A stretch of DNA of 64,000 bases. It comes from an uncultured Pseudophaeobacter sp. (GTDB taxonomy: Bacteria > Pseudomonadota > Alphaproteobacteria > Rhodobacterales > Rhodobacteraceae). The number at the start of each line of letters is the position of its first letter. The stretch's first letter is position 1. Both the position numbers and the translations under genes were made by a program. The notes below the pieces were generated by a model. The model worked only from the letters and a program-made list of their open reading frames with translations. It did no database searches and was not told the DNA's origin. Below are positions 8,692 to 16,578 of the stretch, piece by piece. The stretch is from positions 43,515 through 107,514 of the forward strand of contig CAJQNB010000003.1 in NCBI GenBank assembly GCA_905479575.1, in the 5' to 3' direction.

Positions 8692-9573
8692 ATGAGTGAT
8701 ACAACCTATACCCCGCCGCAGGTTTGGACTTGGGAAAAGGACAACGGTGGGCGGTTTGCCTCGATCAACCGTCCGATTGCCGGGGCGACCCACGACAAGG
8801 AGCTGCCCGTGGGCAAACATCCGTTCCAGCTTTATTCGCTGGCCACCCCCAATGGGGTCAAGGTCACGGTGATGCTGGAAGAGCTCTTGGAAAAGGGCCA
8901 TTCCGGTGCCGAGTATGATGCCTGGTTGATCAATATCGGCGAAGGTGACCAGTTTGGCTCAGGCTTTGTGGAGATCAATCCGAACTCCAAGATCCCCGCC
9001 CTGCATGACCTGAGCGGCGAGGCGCCGCTGCGGGTGTTTGAATCCGGCTCCATGCTGGTGCATCTGGCCGAAAAATTTGGCGCATTCCTGCCCAACGACG
9101 GTGCGGCGCGCACCGAGGTGATGAACTGGCTGTTCTGGCAGATGGGCAGCGCCCCCTACCTGGGCGGCGGCTTTGGCCATTTCTACGCCTATGCCCCTGA
9201 AAAGTGGCAATATCCTATCGACCGTTTTTCCATGGAAGCCAAACGTCAGCTTGACGTACTGGACCGCCAGCTGGCCGAAAACACATTCATCGCGGGTGAC
9301 GACTACAGTATCGCCGATATTGCCATCTGGCCCTGGTATGGCCAGCTGGTGCTGGGACGCCTTTATGAGGCAGCTGAGTTCCTGGATGTGGAAAGCTATA
9401 CCAACGTGATGCGTTGGGCCAAAGAAATCGACGCCCGCCCTGCGGTCAGCCGTGGCCGGATGGTGAACCGGGCCTTTGGCGCGTTGCATACCCAACTGCG
9501 TGAACGCCATGACGCAGGTGATTTCGACACCCGGACCCAGGACAAACTGGAACCTGCCGAAAGCGACAGCTGA
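8692..9573 (+). CDS. yghU: YghU-type glutathione S-transferase family protein
   Basis: This 293-residue cytosolic protein resembles E. coli YghU, a nu-class glutathione transferase with disulfide-bond reductase activity. It has the YghU-type N-terminal extension (VWTWEKDNGGRFASINRPIAG), a thioredoxin-like domain (PFQLYSLATPNGVKVTVMLEE; NPNSKIPAL; VFESGSMLVHLAEKFG) and an all-helical C-terminal domain with the N-cap motif DDYSIADIAIWPW. The start at 8692 gives the family N-terminus MSDTTYTPP. It is likely a monocistronic gene for thiol homeostasis. Confidence 0.88.
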   Translation: MSDTTYTPPQVWTWEKDNGGRFASINRPIAGATHDKELPVGKHPFQLYSLATPNGVKVTVMLEELLEKGHSGAEYDAWLINIGEGDQFGSGFVEINPNSKIPALHDLSGEAPLRVFESGSMLVHLAEKFGAFLPNDGAARTEVMNWLFWQMGSAPYLGGGFGHFYAYAPEKWQYPIDRFSMEAKRQLDVLDRQLAENTFIAGDDYSIADIAIWPWYGQLVLGRLYEAAEFLDVESYTNVMRWAKEIDARPAVSRGRMVNRAFGALHTQLRERHDAGDFDTRTQDKLEPAESDS

Positions 9574-9580
9574 CCCCAGC

Positions 9581-9820
9581 AAAGGGAGGGCTCCCGCCCC
9601 CAGGCCTCTTTTGGCCAAGGCCAAAAGAGGCAGCTGGCGTTGGGCCCGGCACTGCGCGCAAGCGCGCAGTGCGGCAGCGACATACGGCAGAGCATTGTGC
9701 GCTTACGCTTTTGTTGAAGAGATCAACGCCCGATCCTCACGCGCACGCCGCGCTTGCGCGGCGCTGGGCCCAACGGGAAGAGCCCTGCAAAGGGCGATGA
9801 CGGGCGGGAGCCCCCCCTTT
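9581..9820. repeat. Palindromic intergenic repeat with 19-bp terminal inverted repeats
   Basis: The left end (9581-9599, AAAGGGAGGGCTCCCGCCC) is the inverse of the right end (9802-9820) with one mismatch. Inside lie further nested inverted repeats: GTTGGGCCCGGC (9639-9650) against GCTGGGCCCAAC (9763-9774), and local hairpins such as CACTGCGCGCAAGCGCGCAGTG. The right-hand portion, CAACGGGAAG...ACGGGCGGGAGCCCCCC, recurs at about 24.7 kb and in weaker form at 32.1 kb. No coding sequence fits; it looks like a non-autonomous or REP-like element. Confidence 0.65.
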
Positions 9821-9880
9821 TTGCCTTTCCGCGCCAGGGCCCGTTGGGCATAGGCGTCTGTTAAGACCGGGGGGGAGGGA

Positions 9881-10687
9881 TTATTTTAGGATCGGCGGCT
9901 TATCCGGGTCGCTGCCTGGAATGACTGGCTGATAGATCTTTGGCTCTTCCAGCTTGGGCAGATCAAATCGCAATCCGACGCGCGCCAGGCTGGCAGCCAT
10001 TGGATCGGAAGCCGCAAAAAATCCAACATCCAGTGCACCAGCCTCAATCCCGGAGAACGTCAAAGCTTCACTGACCGCCTGCGCCAGTGCCGCCTCGGCC
10101 TCTGGCTGCGCAGCAACAAAACCCAGCAGGTGTCCCTGCCCACCGCCCCTGTAGCGCAGCGACACCAGATAGGCGGCCGTGGCCAGTCCGGCAGCTGTCG
10201 CCAGTTTTACATCCAGAGCGCTCAGCAATACTTCTGGCAGCCCGGCGGGTGGCAGGAGCTCTTCGATCGCGGCTTCCACCTGATCCGGTGCATTCTGCAA
10301 CGTCTCCTGCAGCCAGCCCACTGCCTCCGCGGACAAGAGCGTCGACGAGGGTGCCACCTCCAGGTTCACCCCCAAGCCAATGCCCTGCCCGGCCAGCATT
10401 TCAACCACGCCGCGCCCGGCAAGCCCCGCATAGGGCACTGCGTCACCGGCAAACTGAGCCAGCCGGTCCTCGCGGTCAAACACCAACACAAATCGCCCAT
10501 CGGGGGTTTCAAACAATTCTGGCGAGATCCTGTCGCCTTCCGGCTCTTTGCTCAGCATCATGAACAGCTCGCTATCGGCCAGGCGTTCATAAAACCGCAG
10601 CCGAGCCGCGCCATCCTCCGGAGCCGCCTGCATCTGCGCATAGGCCCGGTCCAGCGGGGTGATGTCCTCTGGGGGTGTCTCACTCAT
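9881..10687 (-). CDS. SseB-domain protein
   Basis: A 268-residue protein recognised from an N-terminal SseB-like region: DRAYAQMQAAPEDGAARLRFYERLADSELFMML, then ...FVLVFDREDRLAQFAGDAVPYAGLAGRGVVEML (about residues 60-95), followed by GIGLGVNLEVAPSSTLLS. The C-terminal half is Ala-rich with an unassigned domain. The start at 10687 overlaps the stop of the upstream DNA-glycosylase-family gene (ATGA), so they are coupled. Cytoplasmic; no catalytic motif is visible and the function is unknown. Confidence 0.7.
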   Translation of the reverse strand: MSETPPEDITPLDRAYAQMQAAPEDGAARLRFYERLADSELFMMLSKEPEGDRISPELFETPDGRFVLVFDREDRLAQFAGDAVPYAGLAGRGVVEMLAGQGIGLGVNLEVAPSSTLLSAEAVGWLQETLQNAPDQVEAAIEELLPPAGLPEVLLSALDVKLATAAGLATAAYLVSLRYRGGGQGHLLGFVAAQPEAEAALAQAVSEALTFSGIEAGALDVGFFAASDPMAASLARVGLRFDLPKLEEPKIYQPVIPGSDPDKPPILK

Positions 10688-11274
10688 TTCATCAGCTCCT
10701 TTACCCGCCCCCGAAGCACCGGCAGCAGCTCGGCTTCGAACCAGGGGTTTCGTTTCAACCACCCGGTATTGCGCCAGGAGGGATGAGGCAAGGGAAAGAC
10801 GCGCGGCGCATGGTCCCGCCAGGCCGCCACCCGCTGGCCAACCGGCATTTTGCCGCCCAGGTGGAAGGCCTGCGCCGGGCCGCCAATTGCCAGGGTCAGC
10901 GCCACATTTGGCAGGCTTATCATCACCCGGTTCCGCCAGGTTGCGGCACAGATCGGCGGCGGCGGCAAATCTGCATTTTGGGCGTTATAGCCGGGAAAGC
11001 AAAACCCCATGGGCACAATCGCCACCTGCTCCCGGTCATAAAACTCTGCCTCCCCAAGCCCCAGCCAATGCCGCAGCCGATCACCGGACGGATCGGTAAA
11101 TGGCCGACCACTTTTATGCACCCGCAGCCCCGGAGCCTGACCAGCAATCAGGATCCGCGCCGAAGGGGCAAACCAGACGACGGGGCGCGGTTGATGCTGG
11201 GTGTGGGTTGCGGCAAACCGGTCGGCGCAGATCCGGCAGGCTCTGATCTCGTCCCCTAGTTTTTCTGCCTGCAC
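10684..11274 (-). CDS. Uracil-DNA glycosylase family protein
   Basis: This 196-residue protein has the uracil-DNA glycosylase superfamily layout: ILIAGQAPGLRVHKSGRPFTDPSGDRLR as the motif-1 region, then PMGFCFPG, and LPHPSWRN as the late His-containing motif. The N-terminus has a single CRIC pair rather than the four Fe-S cysteines of family 4. I place the start at GTG 11274, because GAGGAG lies just upstream; the frame stays open further upstream but that stretch has no family similarity. It probably works in DNA repair, although some relatives have no shown activity. Translationally coupled to the SseB gene. Confidence 0.75.
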   Translation of the reverse strand: MQAEKLGDEIRACRICADRFAATHTQHQPRPVVWFAPSARILIAGQAPGLRVHKSGRPFTDPSGDRLRHWLGLGEAEFYDREQVAIVPMGFCFPGYNAQNADLPPPPICAATWRNRVMISLPNVALTLAIGGPAQAFHLGGKMPVGQRVAAWRDHAPRVFPLPHPSWRNTGWLKRNPWFEAELLPVLRGRVKELMK

Positions 11275-11623
11275 TGCCTTCTCCTCGTGTTGCCCGACCC
11301 TGCCAGGTTCTGGCGCACAGGACAAACCGCCCCTCACACCGGCACGCAACCCACCACTCCCATTGTTTCCAAAAGAAAAACAGTTAGAAAGCAGGCAACA
11401 AGACCGTTTCCAGTGCAGTGAGCGCTGGATCTCACCAGAATGGTTAATCAATCCTTGAAGATTTATGCCATAATTCGACATAATAAAGCCAAAATCGGAA
11501 CCCATACCCTTAACAATCATAGGATATTCCAGAAATACGGGGGATCCGGCCGTCACTATGACTGGCAAGCATCCCGCCTAGACCCGCCCCACTGGGGCAG
11601 CCGATGAAGCACCAGGACAAGCA
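11275..11623. other. Divergent intergenic region before the capsule block
   Basis: This 349-base gap between a leftward repair gene and rightward kpsT is more AT-rich than its surroundings, especially 11390-11550. Apart from a promoter-like pair (11455-11484) I see no gene or strong hairpin. Confidence 0.4.
11455..11484 (+). promoter_or_regulatory. Possible promoter of the kpsT-kpsE-kdsA block
   Basis: TTGAAG (11455-11460) and CATAAT (11479-11484) are separated by 18 bases, in the AT-rich stretch about 140 bases before kpsT. The -10 matches TATAAT at five of six positions. Confidence 0.4.
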
Positions 11624-12283
11624 ATGCTTGAGTTTGAAAATGTCAGCAAGTCCTTCTGGACGGGAAGTCAGCGCAAGGTCATTCTTGACCAGGTGTCCTT
11701 TCGGGTTGAGCTGGGCAAATCTCTTGGCATCCTGGCGCCAAACGGCACCGGCAAGACCACGCTCATCAATATGATGGCTGGCCTGGAAAAACCTGACGAA
11801 GGCGAAATCCGGCGCGGCTGCAAGATCTCCTTTCCGCTGGGGTTTATGGGCGGCGTGGTCAATCGACTTTCGGCACTGGCAAATGCCCGCTACATCGCCA
11901 ATCTCTACGGGCTGGATCCTGATTACGTCGAGGCCTATTGCCGTTGGCTCTGTGGCCTGGGGGAGTACTTTGACCAGCCCCTTGGCACCTATTCCTCCGG
12001 GATGCGGGCCCGGTTCAGCTTTTCGCTGATGCTGGCCCTGGATTTCGATGTCTATCTGATTGATGAGGGCATGCCGAGCACCACGGATGTGGAGTTCAAC
12101 AAGAAGGCCGGGGCAATCCTGCAGGAACGCCTGCAAACCACCACCATCATCATCGTCTCGCACCAGGCCAAAACGCTGGAAAAATTTGCCAGCTCGGCGG
12201 CCGTTCTGCTGGACGGGAAACTCAATATGTTTGAAACCTTGGAAGAAGCGAAGCAGCTCTATGACTACGAAACCCAAGGCTAA
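11624..12283 (+). CDS. kpsT: Capsule/polysaccharide export ABC ATPase (KpsT-like)
   Basis: A 219-residue ATP-binding subunit of the kind that powers export of lipid-linked capsular polysaccharide across the inner membrane. Walker A is APNGTGKTT (38-46), the signature is YSSGM (123-127), Walker B is VYLIDEG (143-149), and the switch His is in IIVSHQAKTLEKFA. SSGMRAR(F/L) and the short length are typical of KpsT/Wzt-type ATPases. Its last 23 bases overlap the start of the kpsE-like gene. No KpsM permease gene adjoins it, which is unusual. Confidence 0.9.
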   Translation: MLEFENVSKSFWTGSQRKVILDQVSFRVELGKSLGILAPNGTGKTTLINMMAGLEKPDEGEIRRGCKISFPLGFMGGVVNRLSALANARYIANLYGLDPDYVEAYCRWLCGLGEYFDQPLGTYSSGMRARFSFSLMLALDFDVYLIDEGMPSTTDVEFNKKAGAILQERLQTTTIIIVSHQAKTLEKFASSAAVLLDGKLNMFETLEEAKQLYDYETQG

Positions 12284-13946
12284 AAAGTTCAGAATTCGCC
12301 GTAACCCAGCCTCTCCTGATGCCGGGTCCACAGGTGAGACTGCAGCCGCCCGCCCCATTCCGGCGCCCGATGCGCAAAGCAGTGCGGGCGCGGCCAGTGC
12401 CTCGGCCCAGCAGCAGCCAACTGGCTCTGAACAGTCCCCCAAGGCCGCCGCAGCCGCAGGCAAACCGCCCCTGTCCGGGCAGGTGAGCTCGGCGCGCGAA
12501 ACCCGCCTTGAGACAGATATCGACGCCATCCGCCAAGAGGGGCTCACCGGGCGCCAGTTACGCATGGCGCGGCGCGTGGCGCAAAAACATGATCTGCCTG
12601 CGACCTCGGATTTTGATGCCGTCCGCCTGCTGCGCGAAAAGGGCATAGATCCGTTTAAACGAGCCAATATGCTGGAACTGGTGGTGCCGCAAAACAAGGC
12701 ACAGCCCGACAACACGCCAGCCGTGGGCCAGCCCGTGCAGCTGCCCCAGACTGTGCCTGCCGCAAAAACCAACCTGCCCTCAACCGAGCTCAGTCCTGCC
12801 CAGCGACGCCAGCATGAAATTTCCGAAATGCAGCGCGAGATCGCCGGACGGCGTCGTCGCAAGCTGGTCCTGCTCCTGGCACGTCTGGGCTTTTTTGTCA
12901 TGCTGCCAACCCTGATCACCGGGTATTTCTTTTATGCGGTTGCCACCCCGATGTATGCGACCAAATCCGAGTTTTTGGTGCTCAAGGCCGATGGCGCCGG
13001 CGCGGTCAGTGGCCTGCTGAGCGGCACCCAGTTTGCCACCAGCCAGGATTCCATCGCCGTGCAGGGTTATCTGCAATCCAAAGGCGCCATGCTACGGCTG
13101 GACGATGAAATGGGCTTCAAGGATCATTTCACCCAGGGCTGGATCGACCCCATTCAGCGGCTTGACCCCAATCCGACCAATGAACAGGCCTACAAGGTTT
13201 ACAAGCGCAACGTCAAAATCGGCTATGACCCCACCGAAGGTGTGGTACGCATGGAAGTCTCTGCCGCAGACCCCGAGGTGTCTGCCGAGTTTTCCCGCCG
13301 CCTGATCAGCTATGCCCAGGATGAGGTGAACCACCTGTCCGAACAAAAACGCTCTGATCAGGTCAGCGAATCTGAGGCGGCTCTGGAGCTGGCGGAAAGC
13401 AAACGCCGCGAGGCGCAGCGGCATCTGGTGGAGCTGCAACAAGACGGTATGGTGCTGGACCCCGAGGGCGTCATCCTGTCGCTGCGCTCACAGATCAACA
13501 CCTTTGAGGTTCAGTTGCAGCAAAAGGAGCTGGAACTGGCAGCCTTGATGGACAACACCCGCCCCAACCGCGCCAAGGTTGCCGGTGTCGAGGCCGACAT
13601 CAACCGCCTGAGCACAGTGATCGAGCGGCTGAATGACCGGATGACCGATGCCTCGGAAGGCGAAAACTCGCTTGCCAATCATCGGGTGCAGATTCAGATG
13701 GCTCAGGCCGATCTCGCTACCCGTGATCTGATGCTGCAATCCGCCTTACAACAAGTGGAATCCACCCGCATGGAGGCCAACCGCCAGGTCCGCTATCTGA
13801 CCACCGCCGTTGCCCCCGTCGCCAGCGAAGAGCCCAGCTATCCGCGCAAATTCGAAAATACGATTTTGGCATTCCTGATCTTTTCCGGTATCTACCTGTT
13901 GTGTTCACTCACAGCATCCATTCTCCGGGAACAGGTTTCGTCGTAA
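12261..13946 (+). CDS. kpsE: Capsule export inner-membrane protein (KpsE-like) with long N-terminal extension
   Basis: This 561-residue protein is of the KpsE/Wzz type, which spans the periplasm and links the ABC exporter to the outer-membrane channel. The core has a membrane helix at about 201-229, a periplasmic domain with coiled-coil-forming segments (EAALELAESKRREAQRHLVEL and nearby), and a C-terminal helix FENTILAFLIFSGIYLLCSL. Ahead of the first helix is an unusual ~195-residue cytoplasmic extension rich in Ala, Pro and Gln, with a charged helical segment at about 80-140. The ATG at 12261 overlaps kpsT; frames further upstream are shadows of kpsT. Confidence 0.82.
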   Translation: MTTKPKAKKFRIRRNPASPDAGSTGETAAARPIPAPDAQSSAGAASASAQQQPTGSEQSPKAAAAAGKPPLSGQVSSARETRLETDIDAIRQEGLTGRQLRMARRVAQKHDLPATSDFDAVRLLREKGIDPFKRANMLELVVPQNKAQPDNTPAVGQPVQLPQTVPAAKTNLPSTELSPAQRRQHEISEMQREIAGRRRRKLVLLLARLGFFVMLPTLITGYFFYAVATPMYATKSEFLVLKADGAGAVSGLLSGTQFATSQDSIAVQGYLQSKGAMLRLDDEMGFKDHFTQGWIDPIQRLDPNPTNEQAYKVYKRNVKIGYDPTEGVVRMEVSAADPEVSAEFSRRLISYAQDEVNHLSEQKRSDQVSESEAALELAESKRREAQRHLVELQQDGMVLDPEGVILSLRSQINTFEVQLQQKELELAALMDNTRPNRAKVAGVEADINRLSTVIERLNDRMTDASEGENSLANHRVQIQMAQADLATRDLMLQSALQQVESTRMEANRQVRYLTTAVAPVASEEPSYPRKFENTILAFLIFSGIYLLCSLTASILREQVSS

Positions 13947-13949
13947 GTC

Positions 13950-14783
13950 ATGAAAAACATCCAAGTCGCCAACCTCACCATTGGCAATGATCGCCCCCTG
14001 ACCATTCTCGCCGGCCCCTGCCAGCTGGAAAGCGCAGATCACGCCCAGATGATCGCCGGCACCCTGAAAGAGGCCTGCGACAAGGTTGGTGCGCAATATG
14101 TTTTCAAGGGCTCTTACGACAAGGCCAACCGCACCTCGATCAACGCCAAACCCGCCCTGGGGCTGGACGCGGGGCTAAAGGTGCTGCAATCGGTCAAGGA
14201 TGAAATCGGCGTTCCGGTGCTGACAGACATTCACGAGGCGGACCATTGTGACCCGGTTGCCGCGGTGGTCGACATCCTGCAGATCCCGGCCTTTCTGTGC
14301 CGCCAGACCTCACTTTTGCTGGCCGCCGGGCGCACTGGCGCGGTAATCAACGTTAAAAAGGGTCAGTTTCTGGCGCCCTGGGACATGCCCAATGTGGTGG
14401 CCAAGATCGAAAGCACCGGCAATAGCCGGATCATGCTGACCGAGCGCGGCGTGTCTTTTGGCTACAACCGCCTGGTGGTCGATATGCAAAGCCTGCCTGA
14501 AATGGCCCGCACCGGCTATCCGGTGGTGATGGATGCCACCCATGCCGTGGCCCAGCCCGGCGGGCTGGGCGGTGCCTCGGGCGGGCAGCGCGAATTTGCG
14601 CCCATCCTGGCCCGCGCCGCGGTCGCAACCGGCATTGCCTCGGTCTTTATGGAAACCCATCAGGATCCGGACAACGCCCCCTGTGACGGCCCCAATATGA
14701 TTTACCTCGATCAGATGCCCAAACTTATTGAAACCCTGATGGCCTTTGACGCGCTCGCCAAAGCCAACCCAATTATTATCTGA
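13950..14783 (+). CDS. kdsA: 3-deoxy-8-phosphooctulonate synthase
   Basis: KdsA condenses phosphoenolpyruvate with arabinose 5-phosphate to Kdo 8-phosphate, the precursor of Kdo in lipopolysaccharide and many group 2 capsules. The 277-residue protein contains ILAGPCQLES, FKGSYDKANRTS, PVLTDIHE, VDILQIPAFLCRQTSLL, NVKKGQFLAPWDM and VVMDATHAVAQPGG, all family hallmarks. It starts 3 bases after the kpsE-like stop, so it is surely cotranscribed. Its position in an export block suggests a Kdo-containing or Kdo-linked polysaccharide. Confidence 0.96.
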   Translation: MKNIQVANLTIGNDRPLTILAGPCQLESADHAQMIAGTLKEACDKVGAQYVFKGSYDKANRTSINAKPALGLDAGLKVLQSVKDEIGVPVLTDIHEADHCDPVAAVVDILQIPAFLCRQTSLLLAAGRTGAVINVKKGQFLAPWDMPNVVAKIESTGNSRIMLTERGVSFGYNRLVVDMQSLPEMARTGYPVVMDATHAVAQPGGLGGASGGQREFAPILARAAVATGIASVFMETHQDPDNAPCDGPNMIYLDQMPKLIETLMAFDALAKANPIII

Positions 14784-14803
14784 CCCCTCAAGGGATTATT
14801 AAA

Positions 14804-16300
14804 ATGAAAAAACCAAGCTCCCCGGTGCAGCCAAACACCTGGAATTTTCTGCGCGATCCAATGATCACTCCAACCGGTTTTCGCGAATATGATGCCCGTT
14901 GGAAGTACCCCGAAGAGATCAACCTGCCTGGCATGACCGCCCTGGGGCTGGGACTGGGAACCCAGATGCACCGGCGCGGTATTCCGCCGGTGATTGCTGT
15001 GGCCAATGACTACCGCGACTATTCCCTGGCCATCAAACAGGCGCTTATTCTGGGGCTGATGCAGGCTGGCATCCAAGTCAAAGACATCGGCCCGGCCGTG
15101 TCCCCCATGGCCTATTTTGCCCAGTTCCATCTGGACGTACCAGCAGTCGCCATGGTCACCGCTAGCCACAACCCCAATGGCTGGACCGGCGTCAAAATGG
15201 GCTTTGAACGCCCCTTGACACACGGCCCCGACGAGATGAGCGAACTGCGCGACATCGTGCTGAACGGCGAGGGCGAGGCCCGCACCGGTGGCTCTTATGA
15301 ATTTGTCGATGGGGTCAAAGAGGCCTATCTCGACGATCTGGTGGGCGATTTCAAAATGACCCGCAAGCTCAAAGTGGTCTGCGCCACCGGCAATGGCACC
15401 GCCTCGGCCTTTGCCCCCGAATTGTTTGAACGCATCGGCGTTGAGGTGGTGCCCAGCCACACAGAGCTGGACTACACCTTCCCCCACTATAACCCCAACC
15501 CCGAAGACATGGAGATGCTGCACGACATGGCCGACAGCGTCAAAGCCTCCGGCGCCGATATGGCGCTTGGCTTTGATGGCGATGGCGACCGCTGTGGCGT
15601 GGTGGACGACGAAGGCGAAGAGATCTTTGCCGATAAGGTTGGCGTCATCATGGCGCGGGATCTCAGCAAGATTTACCCCAATGCGACCTTTGTGGCCGAT
15701 GTCAAATCCACTGGGCTCTTTGCTTCGGACCCCGAGCTGCAAAAGAACGGCGTGACGGCGGATTACTGGAAAACCGGCCATAGCCATATGAAACGCCGGG
15801 TCAAGGAAATCGGCGCCCTGGCGGGCTTTGAAAAATCCGGCCACTACTTCCTGGCGGAACCGATCGGGCGCGGCTACGATTGCGGCATGCGCGTCGCGGT
15901 CGAGATCTGCAAACTGATGGAGCGCAATCCTGACATGTCGATGTCAGACCTGCGCAAGGCGCTGCCCAAGACCTGGTCAACGCCCACCATGTCGCCCTAT
16001 TGTGCGGATACCGAAAAATACACCGTGCTGGAGCGGCTGGTGGCCAAGCTGGTGGCCAAACATGAGGCCGCAGAACCCCTGGCAGGCCGCCGCATCAAAG
16101 AGGTGGTGACGGTGAATGGTGCCCGGGTGATCCTGGACAACGGCTCCTGGGGCCTGGTGCGCGCCTCTTCCAATACACCTAACCTGGTTGTGGTCTGTGA
16201 AAGCTCTGACAGCGAAGACGAAATGCGCGCTATCTTTGCCGATATTGATGCGGTCATCCGCACCGAACCCTTGGTGGGCGACTACGACCAGACGATCTAA
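14804..16300 (+). CDS. Phosphomannomutase/phosphoglucomutase
   Basis: A 498-residue alpha-D-phosphohexomutase that interconverts hexose 6- and 1-phosphates to feed sugar-nucleotide synthesis. The catalytic phosphoserine is Ser121 in VTASHNPNGW, the metal-binding loop is DGDGDR (258-263), and the sugar-binding loop is GFEKSGHYFL. The ending with TEPLVGDYDQTI resembles long alphaproteobacterial PMM/PGM enzymes (AlgC/ManB type). It follows kdsA by 20 bases and is the last gene of the capsule block, closed by a strong terminator. Confidence 0.92.
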   Translation: MKKPSSPVQPNTWNFLRDPMITPTGFREYDARWKYPEEINLPGMTALGLGLGTQMHRRGIPPVIAVANDYRDYSLAIKQALILGLMQAGIQVKDIGPAVSPMAYFAQFHLDVPAVAMVTASHNPNGWTGVKMGFERPLTHGPDEMSELRDIVLNGEGEARTGGSYEFVDGVKEAYLDDLVGDFKMTRKLKVVCATGNGTASAFAPELFERIGVEVVPSHTELDYTFPHYNPNPEDMEMLHDMADSVKASGADMALGFDGDGDRCGVVDDEGEEIFADKVGVIMARDLSKIYPNATFVADVKSTGLFASDPELQKNGVTADYWKTGHSHMKRRVKEIGALAGFEKSGHYFLAEPIGRGYDCGMRVAVEICKLMERNPDMSMSDLRKALPKTWSTPTMSPYCADTEKYTVLERLVAKLVAKHEAAEPLAGRRIKEVVTVNGARVILDNGSWGLVRASSNTPNLVVVCESSDSEDEMRAIFADIDAVIRTEPLVGDYDQTI

Positions 16301-16358
16301 GGCTGGGCCTCTTCTCAACGATGCCAAATGGTTTCCCCTGCCCTGCGGCAGGCGACCC

Positions 16359-16390
16359 GGGCCCGCCTCACGGCGGGCCCTTTTCTTTTC
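16359..16390 (+). terminator. Rho-independent terminator of the capsule block
   Basis: GGGCCCGCC (16359-16367) pairs perfectly with GGCGGGCCC (16372-16380) around TCAC and is followed by TTTTCTTTTC. Confidence 0.9.
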
Positions 16391-16530
16391 AAACCTGTCT
16401 CGCCGTGAGGCGAGCCCATTGAAATACGGAAACGGGGCCAAGATACCTAACCGCGAGATACGGGACCGAAAGGAGCAAAAGGCGGGTCCCTGCCCCTGCA
16501 AACCTGCCTCGCCCAAAGGGCGAGCCATTA
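16390..16530. repeat. Pair of related hairpins with compensatory changes
   Basis: Two 30-base copies sit 109 bases apart, both starting CAAACCTG. The first folds CTCGCC-GTGA-GGCGAG (16399-16414), the second CTCGCCC-AAA-GGGCGAG (16508-16524). Stem pairing is kept although loop and stem lengths differ. They lie between the capsule terminator and the convergent asmA gene. Confidence 0.5.
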
Positions 16531-16578
16531 GAGCAACGCCCCCCGTCGAACAGGCGAGCGGGTCCGGCCAGGCGGGAC

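Noticed and set aside
11510..12919. A 469-codon antisense frame across kpsT and kpsE
   Set aside because: Low-complexity Arg/Ser-rich product with no motif; the opposite strand has clear Walker motifs and a membrane protein.
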